Of a stretch of 64,000 nucleotides of DNA, positions 11,745-23,829 are shown piece after piece (the first letter of the stretch is position 1; the number at the start of each line of letters is the position of its first letter). Source of the DNA: Rhizophagus irregularis (Eukaryota > Glomeromycota > Glomeromycetes > Glomerales > Glomeraceae); assembly GCF_026210795.1 (NCBI RefSeq), contig NC_089445.1, forward strand, positions 1,550,001 through 1,614,000, in the 5' to 3' direction. A model generated the notes under the pieces. That model was not told the origin of the DNA. It made no database searches and saw only the letters and a list, made by a program, of their open reading frames with translations. Both the position numbers and the translations under genes were made by a program.

Positions 11745-12360
11745 AGTAACACCGTAATAAAGAATCAACTCCGTGAATTTATAGGCAAAGATCGACAAAA
11801 TTGAGCAACGTTTAGGTACAACATATCACCAAATTATGAAACATTTTAACAAAGCATTTAGGTTAGATCAAATTTAAATGATAAATAAATATTTCAAAGC
11901 CAAGAACCCATGCGTGTAACTGTGTTTAAAATTAGATGAACTTTTCTGTTTATTTACTACATGAAATATTTAAAATAATATCGAAAAAAAGACAACCTTT
12001 TTAATGACGCAGTAAATTCAAAGAATATTAAAGAATTAGATACCACAATTTATGCAATAAAAAATAGGATACAAAAAATTAGTAATGCTTATTTGATAAC
12101 CAGGACATACAAAGTTAGTAATACTTTTTGATATTATTCTCAAAGATAAACCATTTATGTTTTTTTGTTGTATTTTCAAAGAAATCTTATGATTTATTTA
12201 TTTACTTATTTAAAATTTACTTTATTATCAATTAAAGTAAGAATTGTAAGCGATCGTTCTGGATCGTTTCGTATAATGATTCTATATATGGTTATTTATA
12301 ACCAATGATAATCTAATCTTCTCAAGACAATGGCCATGTGCTTGCTCACGTTACGGATTA
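11745..12360. repeat. direct duplication, copy 2
   Basis: Second copy of the block at 10.86-11.45 kb, in the same orientation. The landmark containing gcatttaggttagatca lies at about 11852 here and 10965 in copy 1. Small open frames on the minus strand here (69 aa near 11.6-11.8 kb, 87 aa near 12.5-12.8 kb) are not conserved between copies and I do not call them genes. Confidence 0.65.
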
Positions 12361-12793
12361 AATAGTAATTTGTTATACAATAAAGAAATCAAGGGGTATT
12401 TCAATAAGTAAAAAATAAGTGTAGTATATTTGTACAATTTACTATTAGTAGTTATATAAGTAACTTTAATTGTTAAAACTATTCTCTAAAAGCTTTTATT
12501 ACTTTCTTAATAAGAGAAGCAGCATTTTTAACAAAATTTTGATTTCAAAATATATATATGTAACTTTATTGAAAATAGAAAAGGAAGTTTGTTCCTCACA
12601 CAAATAAAAAATAATGAATAATAAAGTTCTGAGCCTGCCAGAAAAATATCACAAGACAAGAATATATCTATTGTACTATTTGTATTACTACACGATTTGC
12701 TGATCTTTGCTTTGTTGATATTTCCATTTTTGTAATGGTAAAAAGAATCGATCCCGCCGCAAGTTTCTACAATTAGAACCAACATTTCCAATT

Positions 12794-13542
12794 TTACTTC
12801 TTCTTGTTACCCCTTTGTTTCCTAATAATACTTACCTTACCCTTGTTTGTTGTAAAAGGTCTATGACGCTTATTTTTCTTAAAACTAACAATTTTAAATT
12901 TTCAAGTCAATAATTTTGAAGTTTGATGTTAAAAAAAATTTTTTTTTCTTTTTTTACTTACTACATGTAACAGGCGTTGCAGACTTTTCCAATTTCTAAG
13001 AATCTCCAAACTGGAGTTTTCTTAATAGTACAATTTGTGCATTTAACTTTTACACGGTTTGTAGTAGTAATATTAGGATTAACAGCAGGATTTGGATTAT
13101 CATCTACAACTTTCAAAGGAAGGAAATTGGTTTTAATCATTGTGTCTTTTTTAAAAAAAGAGAAGAGAAATTTAATTTTTTCTAACTTACCACTCAGACT
13201 TTTAACATAAAATTGACCACAAATTCTCTCGAAATTATCGATTATAATCAAATAGCAACCAATTTCATGATGATCAACATCATTAATTAAAGTCGCTCTA
13301 GTTTCATAGGTATAATGATTATCTAACAAATTGGAACTTTCTCTAAGTTGTGTTGACGATGGTGATAAATAAGATTTGACATGAAATACATCAAAATGAT
13401 CAAAAGGTTTCAATGCTAAAAGGGCGGTTAAGTAAGCAGGAAGAAAGAACTTAGTTTTATATACAACAATGATTTCATCACCAGCTTTTAATCCGTTCGA
13501 TTCAATTGAAACTAAAATTGGAGTAGGAAGAAACGTGATCAT
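12794..13542 (-). CDS. small GATA-type zinc-finger protein (two exons)
   Basis: Exon 1 is 13542-12962 and exon 2 is 12884-12794, joined across a 77-nt GTAAGT...TTAG intron, giving 223 aa. Without the splice the frame stops inside the finger, right after CNACYM. With it, the sequence runs CNACYMYFKKNKRHRPFT, matching the GATA finger's CNACGLYYK...RPxT tail. The finger is CTNC-16 residues-CNAC with KTPVWR, one residue shorter in the loop than the common 17-18. A basic tail (RKQRGNKKK) follows, as in GATA factors. The first 165 residues are beta-rich and unrecognised. A 45-nt in-frame GTAAGT...AAAAAG segment (about 13190-13146) could be an optional intron. Role inferred: DNA-binding transcription regulator in the nucleus. 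It has no close neighbour. Confidence 0.8.
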
Positions 13543-15782
13543 CTAATTACGTAATTCTATAATGATAATAATGACAAATAAAATTCATTAGAAAATTTCA
13601 CAATAAAAAAACTTTTTAAAATCGATAGAAAATTAGAAGGTATAAAGAGAGGAATCACATCAATTTATCAAATGAGAAAGTAGCGAATGCTTCTTTTATT
13701 TGAAATTATAACGTATTACCGAAATTTTAATGAAATTACTGAACTAGAAATTTATGGAAGTGTGTCATTTTTTAAATCATTTTCTTACCGTACGTAAAAT
13801 GATAATTTGAAAATTTAATGAATTTAATAAACTAAATAAATATGTAATAAATTAAATAAATTAATAAATTGATTAAATAACGAATCTAATGCAATATATA
13901 TCTCTTCTTACTTTTAAATAAATAAATAAATATATATATATATATATGTATAATCGAAGAAAAATGTAAGTGAAAAAAAATTCAAAGTCCATTCGTTTTA
14001 TAATATAGCGCGAAATAATTATTGTGGTCACTTGACCGCTGTCTTATGACCCAATTTTCCGATTTTGTCCGTTTACTTATCATAATAAAGCGTTCTTTCA
14101 CGATATGGTGTAACTTAATGCGTTTTCTATAAGGAAAATTAAAAATAAAAAAAAAAGAATCAAAAATTTCACACGTTTTACTTCATGTGACTCTCTCTAG
14201 TTATTAGGTTTCACATAGTGTGCATAATTGTTTATCTTTTTCAACCTTCAACTCATGTTTTATGGACAATGTTACACCGGAAGTACCAATGATGTTACTA
14301 CGGTGGAGAAAAAAAAATTAGAATTATGAATCAATTATTAGGACTTTATAATATCATAACTGAGATTAATTAATAAAATTTCTCGTGATCATTTTTTTTT
14401 TTTTGAAAGATTCTTATACATTTATGTAATAGTGATTTCTTTAAATTATCATATAGTTCAACAACAAGCTGATCAAAATAATTCTAACTTAATGTAGATT
14501 AATTTATAAGCCTTTATTTGTTTTTGATAGAATTTTACATTTATGTTAATAAAATGTCTCACAATATTTTCAAAGTAAAGGCACGGACAACGGACGATCA
14601 GACTGCACAAAGGCAGAATTTTGTTGATACAAAATTTTAATATAATTTATATGATGGAATTATGGAAAATGTTACATAATATTAAAAGAAGAGAAACTTT
14701 TAATTTTAAACTTATTTTTGTATACACTTTTATGTACTGGAAATAGGCAAAGTGATAAATGATATTATGCTACCAATTTCATAATCTCGTTGGAAATTAC
14801 ATTGAAAGCCAAATAATAGTTTGTTTTGCCAAAATTAAATTTATCAGCCAAAATTTCAAATTACAATTTTTTTTTTGTAACATAAGGAAACTAAAGGAAA
14901 GTAATAACTTATGAAAAAGGAATCAAAGTTGCAATTCGTTAAATACGGTTAAATATTTAGTGTATGACGTTGATTCAAGTTGCTGGTGCTGCAGTAACTG
15001 TATACACATTTTCTTTTCAAGTACAATTGCAGAAGTATTCAATAAAAAGATAAATTTCAATCTATTTTTTTAATGAAAATCTTAATATATATTTTATCAA
15101 GCATTTGGGAACAGGGTAATATATACTGACTCGTAAAATATATATAATCTTTGTATTTATAATTTATTAAATTGGAGACGAAAGTAAGTTAAAATGTATT
15201 GTTTTAATAAAATTGCGGCATAAAATGATGCGAGTATCACAATTAGTATGTGTATATATTTACACCATAAAGACGAAAGGAATCTAGACCGCCGGTATGT
15301 GCTACTTGTCACATTTCAATAGTTTCACTCCCTGCAAAAAAGGTATAACAAAATTTATTAATAGCATTAAAAACATTTCCTATTAAAAATCCTAAATCTT
15401 TTAGCTCAAATATACTGTATACTTTTAAAAAATTTTATTGTTACATGGAAGAAACAGCAAGAATTTGAAATATTTTTGTAGAATTAGAATGGAACATAGA
15501 TAAGACGAATTTTAATTATAAAAATTTATAGTTATAATATGATAAATAGTAATCTTCTTAGTTAAATACCGTAGTGTAGTTTATGATGTTCTTTACTACT
15601 TCATGGAAATTAATTACGAACTTATGCGTTCAAGCTACTGGTTTTGAATCACTTGTATCACCATATCGAAGCCGACTTCAATTCATGTGGTATTTTTGAT
15701 GCTCTGGCCAATTAAAAATACAGAGAAAGTTGTATCGTTCATATTTATATTGTAGTTAGCAGAAAAATAATTAGCCGCACCG
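13543..15782. other. AT-rich interval, no gene seen
   Basis: Contains TA-rich simple sequence (about 13900-13950) and A/T homopolymers. I see no protein-like frame longer than about 60 codons and no family motif. Confidence 0.5.
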
Positions 15783-15858
15783 TGATCCGGACCCGGCTCA
15801 GGCGTAGATCGTCGTGGAATTCCAGGGGATTTTCTGCGATTAAACCGGGTCCGGATCA
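15783..15858. repeat. perfect 14-bp GC-rich inverted repeat
   Basis: tgatccggacccgg at 15783-15796 is exactly complementary to ccgggtccggatca at 15845-15858. The 76-bp unit stands out as a GC-rich island in AT-rich DNA. The flanks (ttagcc... on the left, ...ctaac on the right) hint at a slightly longer, imperfect terminal repeat, but no target duplication is clear. An open frame across it on the minus strand is a by-product of its composition. Confidence 0.7.
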
Positions 15859-16044
15859 GGACTAACATTATACATTTTATAACTATTTTATAGTATAATC
15901 AAATGGTTTTTTTTTCTTTCTCGATTTATTTAAGACTTCAACATTTTCTCTTTATATCTCTTTACTTCCATCCCTACAACATTTTCTTTTCGATTGCAAT
16001 AAAGTTATAATAAAGAAGTTAAAGAAGTTGTCTGTTACATTAGG

Positions 16045-16160
16045 ACCGACTATTGGTAAGTTAGACGACTTAGACGTCTATCTTTAGAATAAATATAATT
16101 GTTCGGAGCGTTCTACTGTACTGCATCAGACGACTCAGACGTCTCAGACGATTCTGTGTT
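16045..16160. repeat. cluster of overlapping gacgactcagacgtct motifs
   Basis: Around 16063-16080 and again at 16127-16155, near-palindromic units of the form agacgactyagacgtct recur three to four times. They can pair with one another. I assign no function. Confidence 0.5.
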
Positions 16161-16446
16161 AACCCATGCAATTTTCCTCCCTTTCATCCCCTGACGTCGC
16201 CTCACATTTTAGCCCTTGCTTTTTCCTTTTTGGATTATACCTTGTAACTGATGAGTTTGTAACACTGCTTATTTTATTTTATATTTTATATGTGCAATTT
16301 TTCGTAATCAATTTTTTATTGTTTGTTATGTTTTAAACTGAGTAAATAAACGCGACGGGCTTTAACGTTTTCCGTTTTCCTAGTTTATTTGTATTATGCG
16401 AATTATAAAACGTTTGAAAAGCGATAATAGAAGAACTGCTCAACAG

Positions 16447-16586
16447 CAGTGTTGTTAAATTGCCATGTCATTTGCCCATTTTTCAAATGTCATTTGTCAT
16501 TTCTCATACTTTTTCATAGTAAAATCGGTCATTTAATATCATTTGATGTCATTTCAATGTCATTTCAGTGTCATTTGACAACACTT
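16447..16586. mobile_element. 140-bp hAT-like MITE with 8-bp target duplication
   Basis: The element begins CAGTGTTGT and ends ACAACACTT, i.e. inverted ends with one mismatch. It is flanked directly on both sides by CTCAACAG (16439-16446 and 16587-16594). An exact 8-bp duplication together with CAGTG-type ends is the hAT superfamily signature. The interior is a run of diverged tgtcatt heptamers (at least eight), with no coding capacity. The exact flanking duplication suggests an insertion that is not very old. Confidence 0.85.
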
Positions 16587-16951
16587 CTCAACAGCATATT
16601 ACTTATTTTTAATGCCTTGTATTAGTTTCTGACCAAGTATGTTGCACATGTCTTCATTATTCTGTTCTGAATTATAAATTTAGCCAGAATTAAATAAAAT
16701 AAATATTGTCTGGGTAATCAATGTAAAATTTTTTGTACCGATAAATTTATCTTTTAAAACGAAACCGACGAACATTTTCAAGTAATAAAATTTCGATCTT
16801 GATGCCTTAAATTATAAAAATTGGCTGAAGAAAACATATGTAAATAAAAATTCCTTAAAGTGAATCAAATTCCGAAAGTGAAGATAACTACGAAATGAAA
16901 CTCGAAATCTATATACAGAATGGTAATGATAAAAAGTGAATTATTCCACAA

Positions 16952-17676
16952 TAGTGGTGCAAACTTTTTGATGGTAATGCGTGCGGTCTCAAGTACGTAA
17001 CATCATGGACGTAGCTTCATACAGTTATGACGTATGACGTAATTAAAAAAACAATTAAATAATTAAAACAAATAAAAATATTAAATTAAATTAGCATATT
17101 TTATATTATTTATATATAATTAAAATAATAACGATTACTGCTTCTTATAATTAACAGCATTATTTAACATTTTTCTATATGCATTACTAGTATATAAACG
17201 AAGAATATAAAATCATAACAATTTATTCTAATCTAGTATTTAAAACATCATCAACTATGTTAATAGGATTAAATTCTATATTATTATTAACTTCTTTACT
17301 AGTATTAGGTATATTTAGTTCTTCACGCAATCCATTTTCTCCATCCTGAAAGATTGGATTTGTAGATCTATAAAATCTTCTAAAATTAAAGTAGTAGTAT
17401 ATGGCGATATGTTAAATTTCGAAACTTAAAATAAAAAAATAAAAAATAAAAGTTTATATTATTTATATTAGGTATATTAAGTTTAAAAGTAGTTACACCA
17501 AAAGTTCATTATATAAAGCCTAAAAAATTTAAAAGTAATTACGTCAAAAGTTTATGTAAGTCTAAAAATCTAAAAAAATCCATATGCCAAAAGTCATTTA
17601 TGGCGTCATACGACAATTGTGATGCTACTGACGGGACGTTGAAAAAAATGACGTAACTACCTAAGGTTCACCACGA
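16952..17676. mobile_element. 725-bp hAT-like element, internally deleted
   Basis: The ends are TAGTGGTG (16952) and CACCACGA (17676), inverted with one mismatch. They are flanked directly by TTCCACAA on both sides (16944-16951 and 17677-17684), an exact 8-bp target duplication. Subterminal regions share cgtatgacg and several acgtaa/acgtca motifs. The interior still holds the coding tail described separately, which suggests a deletion derivative of a larger autonomous hAT element rather than a MITE without coding origin. Plain DNA transposon remnant, non-autonomous. Confidence 0.8.
17223..17345 (-). pseudogene. C-terminal coding remnant inside the hAT-like element
   Basis: On the minus strand from 17345 a frame reads DGENGLREELNIPNTSKE, continues with an Asn-rich stretch and ends LNTRLE at the stop at 17223-17225. 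It is preceded by a plausible intron acceptor (ctttcag). Protein-like composition and its position within the element make it likely to be the 3' end of the parent transposase gene. The catalytic part is missing, and the assignment to a transposase is inferred from context. Confidence 0.4.
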
Positions 17677-17684
17677 TTCCACAA

Positions 17685-18579
17685 TAGAAAGTTTTATTTA
17701 AAGACAAATTATTATTTGTAGTTATTCATTAAATTTTTATTTTCTCTTTGTTATGTATTTTTATAACGATTATAATATAATAATTAAGTGTTATTTATTT
17801 TGATTCAGCGACTTTAGTTGGCAATCATTTAATTTCCGCGGCTCAGCGCCACAGCCAGCTGGCATTTTTATAGCGGCTTTCACCACTACATGAACCATTT
17901 TCATACCTTGCATTTAATTTGCTGTGATGCTTGACTTGTCTCTTTTTATTGTATTATTCGTTTACTTTTTCTATAGGTAATATTGTTTTGACATTGAAGT
18001 TTTATACCATTATAATCATTTTGTTTTTTTTTGGCTCTTATATATTGCATTGATAAAACTAGGAAAGCGAAAAAAAGATAAAACTAATTACTAAATTTTG
18101 CGATCCATTGGCTGACGATCACGTTGCGGATAGAGAAACTCGTGCTGATCACAAGTTTTCATTGAGATGAATGAGTTATTGTGAAACTATACTTTATAAA
18201 CGGTAAATGAAATTGAGAGATATGTCGAAATAGATTCTGAAGCGGAACTTGGGAATTAGTTAAGACGATTAACCGGTTAAGAGATCGATCATAAATTAGG
18301 TTTTAATTCCGGCCGGAATTAAATTAACTTTTAAAATGCATTTATACAAATGAAGCAGAGATATGTGTTGTATTAATAACAACTCCCTAAGCTGCTCGAT
18401 TTCTTCGATTAATTTTTTCTTAAATACGTAGATTTATAAATTAAATGTTAATGTTGTTACGTTTTTATAATAATTTAAAGTCGCTATTTATTTTAAACAT
18501 TGTACTTTAAAAGATTTAAAATTAATTACGTTTAAGAAAATAAACGAATATGTGTGTGTATTATATACTCGATCGCTTG
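17685..18579. other. intergenic, no gene seen
   Basis: A GC-richer patch near 17835-17895 (gctcagcgccacagccagctggc) stands out, but no frame, repeat partner or terminal repeat was found. The last 100 bp form the 3' flank of the Hsp70 gene that ends at 18580. Confidence 0.45.
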
Positions 18580-20821
18580 CTAAGTACCATTAAAGAAATC
18601 AGAATAATTCCCGTAAAGCTTCTTTAATATTGGGTTAGCAATTTCTTCGAGCGAATTTAATTTAAATTCATATTCTTCTTTTCCTGATTCTTGGTTTTCA
18701 TCAAGCCACGTAATTGAATCTTGTGCAACATTCTCAAGTTCGTTTTTTAAATTTTCGATATACTAAATTAAGTTCATTTTTTTATTATACTATTATAAAC
18801 TCGAATACTTAACAATAAACAGAGAAAACTTACTTGTATCACATTACGTAAATCGTACGTATAGCTTTCTAGGGCGTTTCGTGCTTGTGCTTTTTGCATA
18901 ACTTCTTCTCTATCTTCACGATATTTTTCAGTTTCAGTAACTGTTATTACAAAAAATAAAATATTATAATTGATATTATTTAATTATTATAAATGATTAA
19001 ATATTAAAGATTGATTACAAACTCATGCGTTCGATTTCTCCCTTTAAAAGCCCGCCAATGATGGTAATCTCATTCATTCTACCTGTTGTTTTATCAACAG
19101 CAGAAACCTATAGTTGATTATAAATTAGCAAGGTTAAAACGCTAATGAAATCTTTACATTAAATACTGTACATACTTTTAATTTTCCATTTAAATCAATA
19201 TCGAAAGTGACTGCAATTTGTGGAACACCTTTTGGTGCTGGACGAATTCCAGTTAATTCAAACTCTCCAAGAAAATTGTTTTCTATTGATCGAGTATTGT
19301 TGCCTTCATATACTTGAATTGATATACTAGATTGATTATTGAAATCTGTAGATATAATTTTAAGTTTCTTGGTAGGCATTGAGGTATTACGTTTAATAAA
19401 CGGCAACATGTCACCATTAAGGGTTTCGATACCCAGTGATAAAGAACTGACTTCAATTAAGCATAAATCTTGAATCTTTTCAGAAAAATTGCCAGTTAAA
19501 TGAAAAGCTCTCACTGCAGCACCATAAGCGGCTGCTTCATCAGAATTGATAGATCTACTTAATTCTTTGCCATTAAAAAATTCAGATATCATCCTTTGAA
19601 TTTTGGGAATACGTGTTGAACCACCAATTAAGACAATTTCATCAACATTACTTTTGTAGATATCACTATCTCGAAGTACTCTATCAATAGGTTCTATTAT
19701 AGATTGGAACAAATCTTGATTCAATTCTTCAAATCTTGTACGTGTTATGGAAGTACGAAAGTCAATATTTTCAAAAAGAGAATCGATTTCGATGAAAGCT
19801 TGTGACGACGCCGAAAGAATACGTTTCGCACGTTCACACTGCTCTCTCAAACGACAAAGAGCACGTATATTAGAAGTAAGATCTCTATTGAATTTGCTTT
19901 TAAACTCTTGTACGAAATGATTCATTAGACGATTATCAAAATCTTCACCACCAAGATGAATATTACCAGCAACTGCTATTTCTTCCAAAATTCCCTCTTC
20001 AATAGCCAAGAGAGAGACGCTACAAGTACCACCACCCAAATCAAATACAAGAACATTTCGTAATCCAACAATTCTCCTGTCCAATCCATAAGCGATAGCA
20101 GCAGCAGACGGTGAATTAATGGTTTGCAATACATGCAAACCTGCAATCAAACCTGCATCCTCTATAGCTTTACGTTGAAATCTATTAAAGTAAGTTGGTA
20201 CTGTAATTACGACATCTCTAACTGATGTGCCAAGAAAATCTTCTGCAATGTCTTTCATTTTTAACAATATCAGAGATGTAATTTCTTCCGGTGAGAAATC
20301 TTTCTTTTCGCCTTTGTATCTGGCACGGACATATGGTTTTCCATTATTTTCGATGACTCTGAACGGCCAGTACTAAATTTGATTAATATTTTGTACCAGA
20401 AAAAACTTTCTTAATACTTTTCCAACATAAATAAATAACTTTTCAAAGAGTAATTTTTGATAGAACGTACGATACCTTCATATCATTTTGGAAGTCAGAG
20501 TCGTAGAAATTACGACCGATGAGACGATGAACGTCAAAAACGGTATTATAAGGGTTTGTGGCAACTTGATTTTTGGCTACTTCACCAACAAGAATTTCTG
20601 TATCGGTGAAAGAGACATATGATGGTGTTGTACGATTACCTTGTTCATTAGAAATAATTTCTATTCTATCATTTTTCCAAACACCGACACAAGAATACGT
20701 GGTTCCCAAATCGATACCAACTATAATTAACATTATTTAAATTAATAATAAATTTAAAAACATCTATATCAAATTAGTGCATATACTATATATATATACC
20801 AGTATTTACTTCTATATCCAT
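18580..20821 (-). CDS. Hsp70-like chaperone, paralogue A (six exons, 612 aa)
   Basis: Exons: 20821-20800, 20720-20476, 20372-19176, 19107-19023, 18940-18834 and 18762-18580. All phases agree and all introns are GT-AG. The first exon is only 22 nt and supplies MDIEVNT before [11 protein letters not shown], so the downstream ATG at 20733 is not the preferred start. Nucleotide-binding domain: phosphate loop GIDLGTTYS (9-17), VAKNQV, DLGGGT (200-205), GGSTRIPK. Substrate-binding domain: [15 protein letters not shown] helical lid follows ([22 protein letters not shown]). ATP-driven protein folding role by family. Oddities: DLGGGT is followed by CS, where Hsp70s have FD, so the Asp equivalent to bovine Asp206 is Ser. 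The C-terminus ends DFFNGT with no EEVD motif for TPR co-chaperones and no ER retention signal. A lineage-specific divergent Hsp70 is the best reading. Confidence 0.9.
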
Positions 20822-22155
20822 TTTTTATTAAATTGTAAAGAAATATGTTTTCGAAATAAAAAAAATAAAAGGAATATGAAATTTTATCTTTTTGATTTTT
20901 TATTCTTACTATTTAAATATGGTTTCAGTAAAGATCAACAGAACACAATATATTCTTTTGGATAAATGGGGATCAAGTTTTAATCCAATTTGATTATTAA
21001 ATGACCAATTCTAACTTTATTAGTATTAATTTACAAAAAATTGATGATATAGCATATGAACTACAATTAGCAACGGGAGTCAACATACATTACGATTTCT
21101 AAAATAATCATCGCCAAATAGGCCACTGCATACAGTACACGCGGTCTTATTGATTTTTAAAATTGAATAGTACCCGTGGGTACCGGGGATATACTATGTG
21201 GGGATATTGTATATGCGGGCCTTACGTAGTTCTTATATACTAGTATTCCGGTAAAAATAATTGTAAATAGATTACGATCAGTACTAATATTAATAGTTAA
21301 AGATTGTTAAATAATTGCATCAAAAATTACATATTGTGGTTTACAATTTTTAAATCACTATTAAGATCTTTTTTAGTACCGTACGACTTAATCACGGTAC
21401 TGTAACTACTGTATTCAGTGGCCAATGGTATTTTCTCCCAGTAACTTTTGTTCCTCCCTACCCTAACAGGAAACAAACTAATGAACCAACCCTTTTTGGA
21501 TTTAGGTCGTCCGGCATTTATTCTTATTTAGTTATAAAAGAGCGTATTAATGAACGCATTAAAAATTTTTAAAATTATAATTTTAAAATTAACTATAATA
21601 TTTGAATATACAGTAACGAATAATACTGAATTCCATAGATTGATTGCGTTAAATATAGAAGGGATGCTAAAATTGATGAAGGTCAAGTACTGAAATTGGT
21701 TTGGTCGCTTCAAAGAATTTTTTAATGGCTCTAAATAATTTATGACAAATTAGGCGTCAAAGCTATTAAATAGATGATAAAAATTAATTTAAAATACAAA
21801 TTCAAATGCATAAGAAATAATCAATTATATGATTTTTGATATTTTTAAAGTTAAAATACTACCCTTGAAAAATATAAAAGCTTACGTGAAAGTAAACTTA
21901 TTAGTAACTAGATAGAACGTTACAGATTTCTGAAATTAATTTATGAATACATTTGAAGAAAGTGGGAGTATTGTATATATATATTAATAAGTTAGATGGG
22001 ACCAACAACGTAATAAAAAATTTTTTATACTGACAATAATCGTGACAAAATGTCATGGTTTTTTTTAAAACCTAAAATTTTACTCTTATTATTCACGTAA
22101 CTTTGGTTCAACATCACATGATTCACATATAAAAGGTAAATCTATCGAACTTTAT
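20822..22155. other. intergenic, no gene seen
   Basis: AT-rich. A short perfect palindrome-like gtacccgtgggtac lies at about 21171-21184 in a small GC-rich patch. Nothing with protein-like composition. Confidence 0.5.
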
Positions 22156-22300
22156 TTGAGAACATATTTGGTTATATTATTACGAATCCTTCCAGTAGTT
22201 ACATTCCATCCTTTATATTTTAATAAGTCGATCTTGAGAATATATTGGTTAATATATTATTACAAATCCATTCAGTAGTTACATTCCATCCTTTATATTT
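22156..22300. repeat. tandem duplication, unit about 77 bp
   Basis: A block containing 'tattacgaatccttccagtag' (22179 on), then ttacattccatcctttatatt, is repeated about 77 bp later with few changes ('tattacaaatccattcagtag', then the same continuation). Confidence 0.8.
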
Positions 22301-22694
22301 GTCGCCTCCTGTTGTAACATAGTTCTGAAAACGAAAATTAATAAAATATTATTTATGTCCGGAACAACGTAATATAGATGGACTGGTAGATTTCCTCCCA
22401 GATGATTTACTAAGACTGTTTACCTACATGACATAAACATATTCAGTATATAAACTGTGGATATAAAACTAAAGACCAATAGTTATAAATGATGAATTCT
22501 ATTATGCTGAGGACTTCATTTACGATTATCGCGTCGTCAAAAGACACAATTATTGAAGTTTTGCAGGAGGTGCGTCAAATTTAAAAAGATATGCGCAAAA
22601 AAAATTATTATGTTTTTTACATATAAAAGTAAGATTATAAGCGCATAAAAAAAAAATTATTTATTACTAAAATGTTTTAAATGTTATTGTACTT

Positions 22695-22860
22695 ACATGC
22701 CCTACCCGCTAAAAATGCTTTACATTCCCGCCTAATTGTTGTACGCTTACATGTCTACATGTCCTACCCGCTAAAAATGCTTATTTACAATTTATTAAAG
22801 AAAATTATAATTCACTCTTGAGGATTTATTACATTCCCGCCTAATTGTTGTACGCTTTTT
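22695..22860. repeat. interleaved direct repeats
   Basis: Two motifs each occur twice in the same orientation: cctacccgctaaaaatgctt (about 22701 and 22763) and acattcccgcctaattgttg followed by tacgctt (about 22722 and 22831). The gap between the second pair has expanded. Downstream, 22895-22950 holds three 'tagggc'/'gcgcg' variants. Confidence 0.75.
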
Positions 22861-23154
22861 CAAAGTCAAAGCTAGAATTCTCTATGAAAAATTGCACATA
22901 TAGGGCAAATTTTGCGCGTATTGGAAAATTTTCGCGCGTGTAGGGCTACTTTGATCGATCTACAAAATTTTTATTTACTTAGCATCTATGAAAGCTTGAC
23001 ACGTGGATAACGATATGATAAAGTTCGTAAGACGTAAGATATCTAAGCAAGATAAAAAAAACGTTAGTATGGTTGGACCATACTCTATAAAAAAAAGCTT
23101 CCAGAAAAGTGTTAGTATCATGCTACCAAGTGGTTCACCTAGAACTTGCACAAT

Positions 23155-23352
23155 AAAGACAATTCTTTTTTTTGTTTTTTTTTGTTTTTGTTTTTATTTT
23201 TATTTTTTGTTTTATTTTTTTTAAATTTTGTTTTATTTTTTATTTTTTTTTCATTATTTTTTTTTCATTTTTTTGCTAATTTTTTTTTTTATTTTTTGCT
23301 AATTTTTTATTTATTTTTTCTTTTTTTTTTATTTTTTTTATTTTTATTTTTA
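23155..23352. repeat. T-rich low-complexity tract, about 200 bp
   Basis: Almost pure T with scattered A, C and G on the plus strand. Phe/Leu-rich open frames across it on the plus strand are artefacts of composition. Confidence 0.9.
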
Positions 23353-23354
23353 AA

Positions 23355-23700
23355 TCCCCACCATGTAGTCCTTTGGTAAACCACTGATAATTCATGACAC
23401 CAACTATAAGAGCCAGGTACATAGGCTAATCCTGCTCCAGGAAAGCCAGTTTCTCTTATATTCTTACTCTTCAGCTTTTTTTATCTGTAAACCAGTATCA
23501 TTAAAACTATGCTAAGCAGGGAGCGCAAGCTTACCTTAATATAGTTTACCGCAAATCACGAATCTTTGTAGAAAATTCTTGGTTATTTATTTATTTTTGG
23601 AGTTGTTGCTACTTCTTGAAAGTGCCTTCGACGCTACAACAGTGGTACCAACTATTGCACTGAGCGCTACAGCCACTCCAGCCTTATGCTGGAGGAACGG
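23355..23700 (-). pseudogene. two coding-like fragments of an unidentified small protein
   Basis: On the minus strand, about 23680-23587 reads GVAVALSAIVGTTVVASKAL and on to a stop, a hydrophobic possible membrane segment. Further downstream (about 23478-23355) a second frame reads LKSKNIRETGFPGAGLAYVP, then SYSWCHELSVVYQRTTWW, with a compact Gly/Trp/Cys character. A GTAAGC donor near 23533 and a tttacag acceptor near 23490 lie between them. Whether they belong to one spliced gene or two remnants cannot be settled by eye. No family is recognised and no start codon context was found. Confidence 0.3.
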
Positions 23701-23829
23701 CTTTCACAACTCAACCTTTGTAAAGTCAACCTTCCAAAGTTTTAGACTGCCAGGAAGTATAAACAACGTAAGGAAAATTTATATTAAATATACTACGGTA
23801 TTTCCCATGGAAAGACTGAGGTGTATTTT

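Noticed and set aside
12528-12791. 87-aa minus-strand frame just downstream of the GATA gene
   Set aside because: Begins right after the GATA stop, lacks a domain, and has a low-complexity Ile/Ser/Cys composition typical of chance frames here.
15683-15868. Minus-strand 61-aa frame with Pro/Arg-rich segment
   Set aside because: Its unusual composition comes from the GC-rich inverted repeat it crosses.
23003-23379. Plus-strand open frames rich in Phe and Leu
   Set aside because: They run through the T-rich tract and are explained by composition alone.
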